A stretch of DNA of 64,000 bases from Litorimonas sp. (GCA_029936425.1 JAPYSU010000006.1:124001-188000), one strand, 5' to 3'; positions 16,207-26,007 are shown, counted from the stretch's first letter. Made by a program: numbers and translations. The notes: generated by a model from the letters alone, not told the origin.

Positions 16207-18693
16207 TCAATTTATAAATCGATCCCATTTTCCATATTCTGACGTAATTTTACCTTTATAGAAAGATAGCGCAATAATCGCTCCCCCAAACACAATATTG
16301 ACGATCAGATGTAGGCCTAACGTCTGCAGGGCCAATGTCGAAATGATTAAGCCTGCTCCCAATGGGATAAGGGCATAACGGGCCACACGCGCTACTTCTG
16401 CTGCAGCAATGGCCAAGACAGTCAGCACTAAAGCGCCAATTAAATGTTCTGCATCGGCAAGCGTGCCCTCAGAACCGAAAGTCAATCGCGAAAACATGAG
16501 AAAGAGTCCGATTACGCCAGCGAGTAGAAGTGTCCATGGTAAGTTCACGCCTCCTGACCACATATCTTTCAGCACGGCGCCGGGACGACGATCAAATTCA
16601 TGTTTTACTGTAGAAGGGTCTGCGCCCTTGTCCGTATCACCAAATAACAGAACCCCTATCAGGCTAGCGCCTGCACGTTTCCGCCGCCTTAGAAACTGCC
16701 CTGTGGCCACCAACTCATCCAAGGAATAAGGAATTTGAATCAACATCGCTGCGGCCCCCATCAGAGCAAGCGTGCTCCAAGTGCTAATAAGTATAGGCTG
16801 AATAATAATAAAGCCAATCGATACGATGCCGAGTGGCACTATCATCAAACCGAAAAGCAAGACCAGCCACGGCATGGTTCGCCATCGCGCCCGTGTCCCA
16901 ACCATACCGGTCAACATTTCCAATGCATATGTGTAAGCACCAAGAGCCGCATCCGGGACGGGCCAGGCTTCGGACACGCTGGAAGTGATTATTTCCTCTG
17001 TTCCGTTCCGAGGGTCGCTGGTCGCTCCTGCAAAAAAAGGTTCCCACACCCCGTCTATATGACCGAGCTGATATCCGGTCAAATAACGTGAAATTAGCAA
17101 TCCAATCAATGCGAGGAAAATTATCGGTATTCGCTGACACCAACTGGACGGATTAATGCTCCAGCCTAGTGGCACTTCCGGACCGCTCATTCGCGCGGTC
17201 ATCTTTGGTCCAACTTCTGGCTGGATGGCCATCGCAAATCCAAACACGAGTGCGCCAATCAAAGTGTCTGACAAATATGCTGCGGCGCTTTGTGTCCAGA
17301 AAATAAAAGGAGCGGCCATTATTAACGCGCCGAGTCCGGCCGTGATAAACCGGGCCCAGCCCATTTTCCAACTAAGCGATAAGCTGGCAAATATGATTAC
17401 CATTACGCCAAGGCCAAATTCGCTCCAACGCAGGAGAGGTTCAGGCGTGCCAATGATCCAAGGCTGCGTTACCAGCCAAAACCCGAGAGCAATATTTAGA
17501 AAATGGGCCCATTGATTCTGGCGATGGGCCTGGCGTCGATGATTTTCTTCTTTTTCTCGTAGATCTTCAGCCTCACTTCCTTCTTCCGGGATCTCATCTA
17601 GCCAAACAGGTGGTTCGACATTATTATTTTCATACCAGCGTCGTGGATCAGATTTCAGTTCCGCTATCATTGACGGCAATTCATCCTGCAATCTATGTTT
17701 TGGTCGCCATCCGAGTTCGCGCTCCGCTTTAGCGATATCGAGTGCATAGTGATCGTCAGCCATATTCACCATGAACGGTTTAACAAAAGGTTTTTCCCCT
17801 TTGTCGATCGCGTCGGGAATGACAGGCTCCAATACCTCTTGGGCCTTTGCACCCACGGCCGCAACAGGTTTTGGCAAGCGCAAAGTTAGCCACTCTTCTC
17901 TGCCGTGAATTTCTTCGCCTATCTGGTTTTGTAGATTGCCGTAACTCGGTGCGAATGGTTCCCCAATCAAAATTTCGGTTTTCTGGGGTAATTGTTCTCG
18001 CCGTTCCACAGTGCGGTACACAGCATCCATCATATCTTCGCGGTGAAGCATTGATTGACCCGAGGTCAGCGTCCCGGAATATAGGTGAGACTCCATTTGA
18101 CGCTCGTAAATCCGAGCGATTTGTTGAGATAATGTTGGGACCATGGTTGCCGTATCGTAAACCCCGGCCAGCCGCAAAATCGCATAGGGCATATCTCCGT
18201 GATGACGACGAATTGTATCTTCTGCCCGCTTTTTGGATTTGGGATACTCCCATCTTGGGCCATACGGAGACTTTTCATCAATTCGTTCTCCCGGCAGGCA
18301 CGGCTTGTGAACCAGCATCGTGCTCGCATAGATAAATCGTTCAACCTGAAAGTCCTGCAGACTTTGTAGCAAATGTTTTGTGACCTCGACATTCACCTTC
18401 TCATAAAGAGGACTTGGTTCGCCGGACCAATCAAAATATGCCACAAGATGAATCACTGTCAGGGTTTTGCCGTATTTCTCAGCTATCTTATCAAATGCCA
18501 GGTCTACGGATTGTCTTGAGGTCAGATCTACGCCTATTATCTCAGTGTCAGAGTGGCTACTCTCTTGGTCGAGACCGACAACAATAAATTCATCTGCAAA
18601 TAATTTAATTATGGACTGACCAAGATTACCCGACGCTCCGGTGACTACCAAGAGAGGCTTATCATTTGAGTTATTTTGATTTTTGACGGGCAT
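16207..18693 (-). CDS. Fusion: NAD-dependent epimerase (SDR) + SPW repeats + VKOR-like membrane domain
   Basis: 828 residues. Residues 1-350 are an extended SDR: GASGNLGQSI (NAD binding), YASTMLVHKP and YPKSKKRAE (Tyr-x-x-x-Lys catalytic pair), and WRPKHRLQDELP near the end of the domain. Residues about 395-500 hold two SPW-type repeats (FLNIALGFWLVTQPWIIG and ARFITAGLGALIMAAPFIFW). Residues about 520-720 resemble bacterial VKOR-family proteins (WSINPSSWCQRIP, PVPDAALGAYTYALE, RWRTMPWLVLLFGL). The segment normally WCTLCL reads WSTLAL, so both active-site cysteines are gone. About 11 membrane helices in all. The substrate is unknown. It is a single gene, converging on the oxidase operon and preceded by a long non-coding region. 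Confidence 0.7.
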   Translation of the reverse strand: MPVKNQNNSNDKPLLVVTGASGNLGQSIIKLFADEFIVVGLDQESSHSDTEIIGVDLTSRQSVDLAFDKIAEKYGKTLTVIHLVAYFDWSGEPSPLYEKVNVEVTKHLLQSLQDFQVERFIYASTMLVHKPCLPGERIDEKSPYGPRWEYPKSKKRAEDTIRRHHGDMPYAILRLAGVYDTATMVPTLSQQIARIYERQMESHLYSGTLTSGQSMLHREDMMDAVYRTVERREQLPQKTEILIGEPFAPSYGNLQNQIGEEIHGREEWLTLRLPKPVAAVGAKAQEVLEPVIPDAIDKGEKPFVKPFMVNMADDHYALDIAKAERELGWRPKHRLQDELPSMIAELKSDPRRWYENNNVEPPVWLDEIPEEGSEAEDLREKEENHRRQAHRQNQWAHFLNIALGFWLVTQPWIIGTPEPLLRWSEFGLGVMVIIFASLSLSWKMGWARFITAGLGALIMAAPFIFWTQSAAAYLSDTLIGALVFGFAMAIQPEVGPKMTARMSGPEVPLGWSINPSSWCQRIPIIFLALIGLLISRYLTGYQLGHIDGVWEPFFAGATSDPRNGTEEIITSSVSEAWPVPDAALGAYTYALEMLTGMVGTRARWRTMPWLVLLFGLMIVPLGIVSIGFIIIQPILISTWSTLALMGAAAMLIQIPYSLDELVATGQFLRRRKRAGASLIGVLLFGDTDKGADPSTVKHEFDRRPGAVLKDMWSGGVNLPWTLLLAGVIGLFLMFSRLTFGSEGTLADAEHLIGALVLTVLAIAAAEVARVARYALIPLGAGLIISTLALQTLGLHLIVNIVFGGAIIALSFYKGKITSEYGKWDRFIN

Positions 18694-19225
18694 AATGTGT
18701 TCTCACGACTGCTTGTCAGATTTTTTGGGGTGGTCGAAAGCTAATTGCGTCTTGTCTTGGTTTTTACAGAAAACATTATTCTACAAAACTTGGTTAAATT
18801 ATATCGGTCAATACCACCACGCCTTAATATTGTCAGGTTTAGCTTATTTAACCCTATAGCTTGTTTTGAAACGAAATCAGCATATCATAAATGCCATCTA
18901 AGTCATTTTACTTAGGTGGGCTCAACTCAAATATTTTGTTACGATTATGAAACTTTGGAAGCACTACGCCTTCCCTCTGCTAATCAGAATGAGCAATTGA
19001 AATTATGCTCTTATCAATAAACTTCCGCGTTTATCCATTCTAAAACCGCAGCCGTTTCAATCGCTTGTCAGAAAAATTAAGGGATGTGTCCTCACTTTGC
19101 ATTTTACCCTTAAATTTAGGATGTTGTTTTTGACGGGCCCCTCTAAGTTTTGGGCCCCGGCTTTGACAATTTTGGTTCGAGCCGGAAATCGACTATATCG
19201 ATTTCTTTCTCGGCCAAACTAAACT
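18694..19225. other. Intergenic stretch without a gene
   Basis: About 530 AT-rich bases upstream of the SDR-SPW-VKOR gene. No reading frame longer than a few dozen codons looks like a protein and no tRNA or structured RNA is recognisable. It probably holds the promoter of the minus-strand fusion gene. It ends where the composite repeat begins. Confidence 0.5.
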
Positions 19226-19226
19226 C

Positions 19227-19700
19227 GTTCTTTTGTTCATGGACAGGTAGACGTCACCTACCGGAGCAAGGGACAACGAGGTTGAGCGACCCTCTGTGAC
19301 GGGAGGTTGTGTGCCGGGCCACCGAGAGTGGGTTAGCCTGCCTACCGCGTCCAGAAGCTGTAAACGGCTTCGTCCCGGCGCGACTGTGGGAGCCATGTAA
19401 GAGGCCGCTCCGGTTCCAATCGCTGCCGCGGGGTTAGCGCCCTTGCGAAACACATAGTTATTACGGTCTCCGGCAAGGATACCGACCCCGCGGGCAGTCC
19501 ACTTTATCTGGAAACCGTGAGACAGGCTTGGCCCCCGATGGCGAGCAGGAGAAAGCGCATGGGAGAATTACAAACAATATTCTCCTGTCATTCCGCACGC
19601 AGCGAAGCGGAGATGCGGAAGGTCGAGAGATGAAGAGCCATCGTCAATGAGGCCCCAACCTCTCGACCTTCCGGGTTCGCTCCGCGCCCCGGAATGACAG
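19227..19700 (-). repeat. Composite dispersed repeat, copy A (about 0.47 kb)
   Basis: Read on the minus strand this is a palindromic module (19700-19585) followed by a non-palindromic module (about 19550-19227). It matches 43156-43658 on the plus strand along its whole length, in the same module order, with scattered substitutions and small indels. Long identical stretches include CGGTCTCCGGCAAGGATACC (plus-strand reading here; reverse complement in copy B) and GACGTCACCT near the outer end. An 86-codon frame (19193-19453, minus) runs through this copy, but indels put copy B out of frame, so I treat it as non-coding. Confidence 0.75.
19585..19700. repeat. Long imperfect palindrome, module of composite repeat A
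   Basis: 116 bases that begin CTGTCATTCCG and end CGGAATGACAG, with nested arms including GGAAGGTCGAGAG and CTCTCGACCTTCC. As RNA it would fold into one long hairpin. The same palindrome, about 80% alike by eye, occurs at 43156-43275. Such elements are a known class of intergenic repeat in alphaproteobacteria. Confidence 0.8.
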
Positions 19701-19799
19701 GAAGGAATAAGGGAAAGCTCTCTGACTTTGTCGTCCTTCGCAAGCAGAGCGCAGCCGCAGCGCTTGCCAAAGGCATCTGCCCTCGCTTACACGCGCCTC

Positions 19800-20972
19800 A
19801 TGTCTCAATCCTATGACACTATTATAATCGGCGCGGGGGCGGCGGGTCTTATCTGCGCGGGGCGCGCGGCGCAAAGGGGGCTGTCTGTCCTATTGCTCGA
19901 CCATGCTGAACGGCCCGGGGAAAAGATCCGAATTTCCGGCGGGGGGCGATGCAATTTTACCAATCTTCATTCCCGTCCCGAAAATTTCATTTCGCAAAAC
20001 CCGCATTTCGCGCGCTCGGCCCTTGCGCGTTATACGCCGCAGGATTTTATTGATCTGGTCAATCGATATAAGATTGACTGGCATGAAAAAACCAAAGGGC
20101 AGTTATTTTGTGACGGCCCGAGTCAGCAAATCATCGATATGCTTCTGGAAGAAGCGAGCGGCGCGGAAATCCGCCTCTCCACCGAAGTGCTGGGCGTCGA
20201 TAAATTTGAAGAAGGATTCCTTGTCACGACTGATCGGCAATCGCTCGAGACGCGCTCTGTTGTAATTGCCTGTGGCGGGCCAAGCATACCGAAAATGGGC
20301 GCCACACGGTTTGGGTATGAACTGGCGAAAAGGTTCGAGCTGCCTTTGGTCGACCCTGTTGCCGCCCTCGTTCCGCTCACATTTACCGACCAGCTGAAAG
20401 AGATGATGGCGTCTCTCTCGGGAGTCTCCGTCAATTGCCGCGTGACGCATCCGGACCATGTCTTTGAGGAAGCCCTGCTCTTTACCCACCGGGGCCTCTC
20501 CGGCCCGGCTATTTTGCAAATTTCGTCCTATTGGTCGCCAGGGGACGCGATAGAGATCAATCTCGCGCCTGAAGTGGATATTCTGTCCGAGCTTAAATCC
20601 GCACGGACGGAAACGCCGAAGGTCAGTCCGGAAAACTGGCTCGGGCAATATCTGCCGAACCGTCTCGCCGCCTATTTTGCCTCGCAGATCAAGCAAATCC
20701 GCCTGGCCGATATGTCGGATGCGGCGCTGAATAATCTCGCGCTCATGGTCAATCACTGGCATGTCCGCCCCGGCGGGTCCGAAGGCTTCCGCAAGGCCGA
20801 AGTTACCAAAGGCGGTGTCGATACGGCCGTTCTCTCTTCGAAAACCATGGAAGTGAAATCCGTCCCCGGACTTTATTTCATCGGCGAAGTTGTCGATGTG
20901 ACCGGGCATCTGGGCGGACATAATTTCCAATGGGCCTGGGCGAGCGGAGTTGCCTGCGCGGAGGCGCTTTAA
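19800..20972 (+). CDS. HI0933/YhiN family FAD-dependent flavoprotein
   Basis: 390 residues from the second ATG of the frame; the first 24 codons upstream look like non-coding repeat flank. Rossmann motif IIGAGAAGLICAGRAAQRG at residues 8-26, then KIRISGGGRCNFTN, the signature of the HI0933/YhiN (aminoacetone oxidase-like) family. VIACGGPSIPKMGATRFGYELA and the C-terminal GEVVDVTGHLGGHNFQWAWASG complete the FAD site. Proposed activities in the family are not settled, and its role here is unknown. It converges on the TSUP transporter, the two stops overlapping by 4 bases. Confidence 0.88.
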   Translation: MSQSYDTIIIGAGAAGLICAGRAAQRGLSVLLLDHAERPGEKIRISGGGRCNFTNLHSRPENFISQNPHFARSALARYTPQDFIDLVNRYKIDWHEKTKGQLFCDGPSQQIIDMLLEEASGAEIRLSTEVLGVDKFEEGFLVTTDRQSLETRSVVIACGGPSIPKMGATRFGYELAKRFELPLVDPVAALVPLTFTDQLKEMMASLSGVSVNCRVTHPDHVFEEALLFTHRGLSGPAILQISSYWSPGDAIEINLAPEVDILSELKSARTETPKVSPENWLGQYLPNRLAAYFASQIKQIRLADMSDAALNNLALMVNHWHVRPGGSEGFRKAEVTKGGVDTAVLSSKTMEVKSVPGLYFIGEVVDVTGHLGGHNFQWAWASGVACAEAL

Positions 20973-21718
20973 ACAAATCCATCATAAAGGAGCTTGCACC
21001 CCGTGACGAAAATCAAGGTATAAATAATTCGGTAAAATATTGTCTGGTCAATTCGTTTCACAAGCCACACCCCCAGGAGCACGCCAATAGGCGCAAGCGG
21101 GATGAGCAGAGCAGACGTTTTTAAATTGGTCGCGCCGAGTTGTCCTAAGGCCGCGTAGGGAATGAGTTTGACAAAATTGACGACGAAGAAAAACATAACC
21201 GCTGAACCCGCATAAACGCGTTTCTCCAGACCTTGCGGAAGGGCGTAGGCTTGAAACGGCGGCCCCCCGGCATGGGCGATGAAGCTGGTAAAGCCTGCCA
21301 CGGCTCCGGCAAAGATCCCGAGGGGTTTGTTCCCTCTCACTCCGGCCCCTGGCGTCCATTTGAAGACGGACGAGCCGACGGCATAGACAGGAAATAAAAT
21401 TGCCACCAATCCGACGCAGAGGAGAACGACCTGTTCATTGACATAGCCCGCCAGCAGACCACCAATGGCGATACCCGCGATTGCGCCCGGCAAGGTGACT
21501 TTCAAAAGGTCTTTATTCCAGGTCTTGCGGTATGACCAGACACTTACCCAATCCATGACAATCAAAATCGGCAAAAGAGTACCGGCGGCCTGTACGGGGG
21601 AAATAAATAGCGCCATAATCGGCACAGCAAATAAGGCCAGCCCTCCAAACCCGCCCTTGGATATGCCTGTAATCAATGTCGCGACGACAGCCGCCACCCA
21701 GAATAAAGGAGACTCCAT
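20969..21718 (-). CDS. TSUP (TauE/SafE) family sulfite/anion permease
   Basis: 249 residues, the usual family length, with about eight hydrophobic helices. The N-terminal repeat shows TGISKGGFGGLALFAVP and the second half SFIAHAGGPPFQAYALP, the two inverted repeats of the TauE/SafE fold. The family exports or imports small sulfur oxoanions or organic acids across the inner membrane. The gene is divergent from pxpA with 83 bases between, so the two could share regulation. That could hint at a substrate linked to the oxoproline pathway, but this is only positional. Confidence 0.85.
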   Translation of the reverse strand: MESPLFWVAAVVATLITGISKGGFGGLALFAVPIMALFISPVQAAGTLLPILIVMDWVSVWSYRKTWNKDLLKVTLPGAIAGIAIGGLLAGYVNEQVVLLCVGLVAILFPVYAVGSSVFKWTPGAGVRGNKPLGIFAGAVAGFTSFIAHAGGPPFQAYALPQGLEKRVYAGSAVMFFFVVNFVKLIPYAALGQLGATNLKTSALLIPLAPIGVLLGVWLVKRIDQTIFYRIIYTLIFVTGCKLLYDGFV

Positions 21719-21801
21719 TATACGACCTCACCAATCATACGCCCTCATGACAACTGAATTTCCCATAGTCTATTGCTTATTCACGCGCTAAGAGTCGCCA
21801 T

Positions 21802-22620
21802 ATGAAGATTATCGACCTAAATGCTGATGTTGGAGAAGCCGATACGCCCGAATGGGCCGCCGCCGAGGCTGAAATCCTGCGCTATGTGACCTCCGCGAAT
21901 ATCGCTTGCGGCGGTCATGCCGGGAATGACGAGAGCATGCGCAAAACGGTTAGGGCGGCCAAAACTAATGGCGTCGTCATCGGCGCCCATCCGGCTTATC
22001 CGGATAAAGAAAATTTTGGGCGACGTTCTTTGGAGTTGGGTGCAGATATTTCGTCAGAAAATCTAGAGGCCGCACTAAAGCAACAAATTCTGCGCTTAAG
22101 GGAAATTGCCAGAGAAGAAGGCATAAGCGTCTCTTACGTCAAACCGCATGGGGCGCTTTATAACGACGCCGTCAAAGACCGCCAAAAAGCCGAATTAATT
22201 GCGAAGGTTGTGTCTGATATTAACGGCGGCCTTACACTTCTAGGCGGTCCAAACTCCGAGATGAAGCGAGCGGCGGAGAAATATGGTTTAGAATTTGTCG
22301 CTGAAGGCTTTATTGATCGCCGCTATACAAATGAGGGACACCTTCTTAGCCGGGCGAAAGAAGGCGCGGTTCTAAAGACAGATGAGGCGCGAATAGAACA
22401 GGCCCTGAGTCTGGCGACTCAGCAGCAGGTCAGAACCAATAGCGGCGATAAGCTTACAATTAACGCTGGTTCCCTTTGCCTCCATGGTGACAGCCAGGGG
22501 GCGGTCCATACCGCTCAAAAAGCCAGAGCGGCCCTTGAACAGGCAGGCATAAAAATTCAAGCTTTCATCCCTCGAAACGAATCAGATGCGAAAATGACAA
22601 GAGCAATCAATGGCGTCTAA
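21802..22620 (+). CDS. pxpA: 5-oxoprolinase subunit PxpA (LamB/YcsF family)
   Basis: 272 residues. The start MKIIDLNADVGEADTPE and the segments SANIACGGHAGND, GAHPAYPDKENFGRR and VKPHGALYNDAV are hallmarks of LamB/YcsF proteins. With PxpB and PxpC it hydrolyses 5-oxoproline (pyroglutamate) to glutamate using ATP. 5-Oxoproline forms spontaneously from glutamine, so this is a housekeeping damage-repair and scavenging enzyme. The coding sequence runs 11 bases into pxpB, indicating translational coupling. Confidence 0.93.
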   Translation: MKIIDLNADVGEADTPEWAAAEAEILRYVTSANIACGGHAGNDESMRKTVRAAKTNGVVIGAHPAYPDKENFGRRSLELGADISSENLEAALKQQILRLREIAREEGISVSYVKPHGALYNDAVKDRQKAELIAKVVSDINGGLTLLGGPNSEMKRAAEKYGLEFVAEGFIDRRYTNEGHLLSRAKEGAVLKTDEARIEQALSLATQQQVRTNSGDKLTINAGSLCLHGDSQGAVHTAQKARAALEQAGIKIQAFIPRNESDAKMTRAINGV

Positions 22621-23284
22621 ATTAATCCCCCGAATTCAGCCCTTTGGCGATAATGGCATTCTGATAGGCTATGACGTCAAAGGCTATTCTGAAACGGCCT
22701 GCAAAACTGTTCATGCCCTCGGCGATATTTTGCGAGGTCAGGACAATATCTGGACCAATGTCATTCCGGCTTATGACAGCCTGATGGTAACATTTAATCC
22801 CATGGTGACGGAAGCGGCGGCGGCTTTACGGAAAGTGGAGGAGGCCTATGAAAAAATCTCAAAGCGCTTACCCCGAACGAAAACGCGCGTAATTGAGGTT
22901 CCTGTTTATTATGGCGGTGAAAGTGGGCCGGATATGCAAAACATTTGCAAGTCTTCCAAACTTTCAGAAGATCAGGTTATCAAACGTCACAGCAAGATCA
23001 CGTATCGGGTTTGCTTGATGGGCTTTATTCCGGGCTTTGCGTTTTTGTCAGAGACAGACAAAAAACTACATCATCCGCGCCATGAAACCCCTCGCGGTCT
23101 CGTGCCTCCCGGGTCTATCGGTATTGCGAACTGGCAAACGGGGATATATGGGTTGGAAAGTCCTGGCGGCTGGCAAATTATCGGCCGGACGCCTTTATCT
23201 GTTTTCGACCCGAAACGTGAAACTCCCTTTGCTTTGAAAGCAGGCGATATGATCCGGTTTGTTCCTCAAGGAGCTCCGTCATGA
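22610..23284 (+). CDS. pxpB: 5-oxoprolinase subunit PxpB (KipI-like)
   Basis: 224 residues. The N-terminus (IQPFGDNGILIGYDVKGY) and the second half MGFIPGFAFLSETDKKL, HPRHETPRGLVPPGSIGIA and TGIYGLESPGGWQIIGRTP are the conserved carboxyltransferase-domain C/D segments of the KipI family. It forms the ATP-dependent 5-oxoprolinase with PxpA and PxpC. In Bacillus the homologue was first described as an inhibitor of kinase KinA, which is not relevant here. It overlaps pxpA by 11 bases and pxpC by ATGA. Confidence 0.92.
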   Translation: MASKLIPRIQPFGDNGILIGYDVKGYSETACKTVHALGDILRGQDNIWTNVIPAYDSLMVTFNPMVTEAAAALRKVEEAYEKISKRLPRTKTRVIEVPVYYGGESGPDMQNICKSSKLSEDQVIKRHSKITYRVCLMGFIPGFAFLSETDKKLHHPRHETPRGLVPPGSIGIANWQTGIYGLESPGGWQIIGRTPLSVFDPKRETPFALKAGDMIRFVPQGAPS

Positions 23285-24228
23285 GCGAACCTGTTCTGAA
23301 AATTCTCAAAGGCGGGACGCAAACCACTTTGCAAGACGCCGGTCGCCCCGGTCATCGTCATCTCGGCATTCCCAAAAGCGGCGCTGCGGACAGGCTCTCT
23401 TTTGCTCTCTCCAATTACCTTGTCGGCAATCCATGGGATGCGCCCGCTTTGGAATGTACTTTAGGGGGGCTTCATATCCGCTTTCTCAAGACGTCACGGA
23501 TAGCGATTTCCGGCGCGGATATGAAAGCGCAAATCAATGGGATGAATGTCGGCATGAATCGCTGCGTTCCTGTAGAGCCAGGCGATATCTTGACTTTCAG
23601 TTTCGGCCGTGTCGGTTGCCGCGCCTATATCGCCGTGGAAGGCGGCCTGAAAGGCGAGACCTTTATGGGATCTGTCTCGACATATATCCCGGCAGGCTTT
23701 GGCGGGTTAGAAGGCCGCGCCTATCGCGCCGGGGATGAAATCTATTCAGCGGAGCTGGAAACAACCGGTCCGAAAAGCCTGCCCTTTGGCTATGCGCCCC
23801 GTCTCTCACGTCATATTGTTCTTAGAGCCCGTTCTGTCACCGAATGGGACTGGCTGAGCCCGGCAGCGCAACGATATATGTACACATCTCCTTTTCACGC
23901 CACAGCCGATACAGACCGTATGGGCGCCCGGTTAAGGGGCGATAAAATTGATCTGGTCGAGAAAAAAGACATGGTGAGTAGCCCCATTTTGCCGGGCACA
24001 CTCCAAATTCCGCCGAACGGACAGCCTATTCTGGCACTGATTGATGGGCACTGTACGGGGGGATACCCCCGCGCCTTGCAGGTCATTACCGCAGATCTCT
24101 GGCTTTTGGGCCAAATTGCGCCAAGCTCTCCTGTCAGTTTCCGGCGCTGTTTTCCGGAAGACGCTCCGGTGATTTTACGCGGACGAAATGCCTTTTATGA
24201 AGGCCTCATGCCGGGTTTCAGGTTTTAG
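23281..24228 (+). CDS. pxpC: 5-oxoprolinase subunit PxpC (KipA-like, carboxyltransferase A/B fold)
   Basis: 315 residues. LKGGTQTTLQDAGRPGHRHLG near the start, ALECTLGGLHIRF, and PPNGQPILALIDGHCTGGYP toward the end are diagnostic of KipA/PxpC. It contains the biotin-dependent carboxyltransferase-like fold but uses no biotin; it completes the 5-oxoprolinase. Starts inside the pxpB stop (ATGA) and ends 18 bases before the pabB-pabC fusion, which is probably on the same transcript. Confidence 0.92.
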   Translation: MSEPVLKILKGGTQTTLQDAGRPGHRHLGIPKSGAADRLSFALSNYLVGNPWDAPALECTLGGLHIRFLKTSRIAISGADMKAQINGMNVGMNRCVPVEPGDILTFSFGRVGCRAYIAVEGGLKGETFMGSVSTYIPAGFGGLEGRAYRAGDEIYSAELETTGPKSLPFGYAPRLSRHIVLRARSVTEWDWLSPAAQRYMYTSPFHATADTDRMGARLRGDKIDLVEKKDMVSSPILPGTLQIPPNGQPILALIDGHCTGGYPRALQVITADLWLLGQIAPSSPVSFRRCFPEDAPVILRGRNAFYEGLMPGFRF

Positions 24229-24246
24229 GGTAGCCTTTCGTCCGCC

Positions 24247-26007
24247 ATGACATTTGATTCGGAAATTCCCTATGTTCTGCTGGATGATCAACAGACAGGG
24301 ATTACGCGTTTTTTTTCTGACCCGATAAAAATTATTCAAGCGCATCATCCTGAGGACCTTGAATCAGCCTTCGAGTCGATAGAACTCGCTCAGAAGAGCG
24401 GGCATTATCTTGCCGGGTTTTTATCTTATGAGCTCGGTTATCTATTGGAGCCCAGCCTTCGTGACTTATGGCAAGAATGCGAAGCGCCTCTTTTGAAACT
24501 TGGTGTATTCGAAACAGCCCCTGAACGCGCACCGGGAGACTGCCTCTACACCGCCGAGACTCCGAATATAGCGCTTAAGCCTTCTTGGTCACTCGAAGAC
24601 TACAAAGCTCGGTTTAGAAAGGTTCAGGATTATTTGCAGGCCGGCGATGTTTATCAAATCAATTTAACCTTTTTGATGACAAGCAAGTCAGACGCCAAAG
24701 CTCATCAGCTTTATGCGGCTTTTCGCCGGACTCAGCCGGGACGTTACGGCGGGCTCGTTAATCTGGGCGAAACCGAGATAATTAGCTTTTCACCCGAACT
24801 TTTTTTCGAAAAGACGGATATGACGATGCGTATGCGACCGATGAAGGGTACGCGTCCGCGACTGCCCAACGCCATTTCCGATCAGGCTCTGTTGGAGCAG
24901 ATGCGGGGGGAGCCTAAATCCCAGGCCGAAAATTTGATGATAGTTGATTTATTGAGAAATGATCTTTCTCGCCTGTGCGAGGCGGGCAGCGTCACTGTTC
25001 CCGAATTATTTGCCCTGGAAACCTATCCGACTCTGCATCAAATGACGTCTCAGGTTGAAGGACGGCTACAAAAAAATAAAAACTGGCAGGAAATTTTTAC
25101 GGGCCTGTTTCCTTGTGGCTCTGTCACAGGCGCGCCGAAAATTCGCGCTATGGAAATTATCAAAGGCCTCGAAGACAGGCCTCGCAGAGCCTATTGCGGA
25201 TCTATCGGTTATATCATGCCAAGCGGAGAAGCCTGCTTTAATGTGGCGATCCGCACTCTGCAGAAAACAGGCCCGGATATTCGGTATGACGTGGGGAGCG
25301 GGATTGTCCTGGATAGTGACGCCGAAGATGAATATCGCGAGTGTCTTCTCAAGGCGCGTATTTTGACGGCGCCCAAAGCAGGATTTTTCGAAACCTTTCG
25401 ATGGGATATCAAAAATGGACATCAACGTCTTGCGGCGCATAAGGCGAGGTTCCTAAAAGCGGCCCAGGCATTTCAAGTGAACATTCATTCGCAAGATATA
25501 GACGCTTTATTAGATGACGCGACCTTCGAAAATGAAGACATTCCTTATCGCGTCAGGCTCTCATATGATTTTCTCTCCGGCCTGTTATTGGAGACATCGC
25601 CTTTATTGGATTTGGCACTCCCGCTAAAAATTGCTTTGTCAGATTATCGACTCCTATCTCGCTGGCAGACGACGGCCCATAAGGTGGAAGCCAGGAATTT
25701 CTATGATGGTGAGCGCAGACGGTTGAAATCCTTATTGGGAATTGATGAGGTATTATTTCTGAATAAGGAAGATCAGCTTTGTGAGGGCAGCTTTACATCG
25801 CTTTTCATCGAGGAGAACGGCAAATTGATAACGCCGCCCCTAAGCGAAATTCTACCCGGCATTTTTCGGGATGAAATGATAGAGCAGGGCAGGGTGAAAG
25901 TTGAACCCGTGACGTTTGAGCGTTTTCGGGCAGCCGAAAACGTATATGTAGGGAATTCATTGCGAGGCTTGATGCAGGCCGAATTAATAGACCATCAGCT
26001 TCACTAA
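24247..26007 (+). CDS. pabB: Aminodeoxychorismate synthase component I fused to aminodeoxychorismate lyase (PabB-PabC)
   Basis: 586 residues. Residues 1-380 are PabB: MRMRPMKGTRPRLPN, DLLRNDLSRLCEAGSV, CGSVTGAPKIRAMEIIKGLE and the chorismate-site GSGIVLDSDAEDEYRECL. Residues about 385-586 are a class IV aminotransferase-fold lyase like PabC: FFETFRWD, the PLP-lysine segment AHKVEARNFYDGERR, FLNKEDQLCEGSFTSLF and PPLSEILPGIFRDEM. Together they convert chorismate plus ammonia to p-aminobenzoate for folate, with a separate PabA glutaminase. The fusion is a known arrangement in proteobacteria. The ribosome binding site is weak, consistent with coupling to pxpC. Confidence 0.9.
   Translation: MTFDSEIPYVLLDDQQTGITRFFSDPIKIIQAHHPEDLESAFESIELAQKSGHYLAGFLSYELGYLLEPSLRDLWQECEAPLLKLGVFETAPERAPGDCLYTAETPNIALKPSWSLEDYKARFRKVQDYLQAGDVYQINLTFLMTSKSDAKAHQLYAAFRRTQPGRYGGLVNLGETEIISFSPELFFEKTDMTMRMRPMKGTRPRLPNAISDQALLEQMRGEPKSQAENLMIVDLLRNDLSRLCEAGSVTVPELFALETYPTLHQMTSQVEGRLQKNKNWQEIFTGLFPCGSVTGAPKIRAMEIIKGLEDRPRRAYCGSIGYIMPSGEACFNVAIRTLQKTGPDIRYDVGSGIVLDSDAEDEYRECLLKARILTAPKAGFFETFRWDIKNGHQRLAAHKARFLKAAQAFQVNIHSQDIDALLDDATFENEDIPYRVRLSYDFLSGLLLETSPLLDLALPLKIALSDYRLLSRWQTTAHKVEARNFYDGERRRLKSLLGIDEVLFLNKEDQLCEGSFTSLFIEENGKLITPPLSEILPGIFRDEMIEQGRVKVEPVTFERFRAAENVYVGNSLRGLMQAELIDHQLH

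Noticed and set aside
19193..19453. An 86-codon minus-strand frame inside composite repeat A
   Set aside because: Copy B has indels that break it. The only similarity is to the repeat itself, so coding is not supported.
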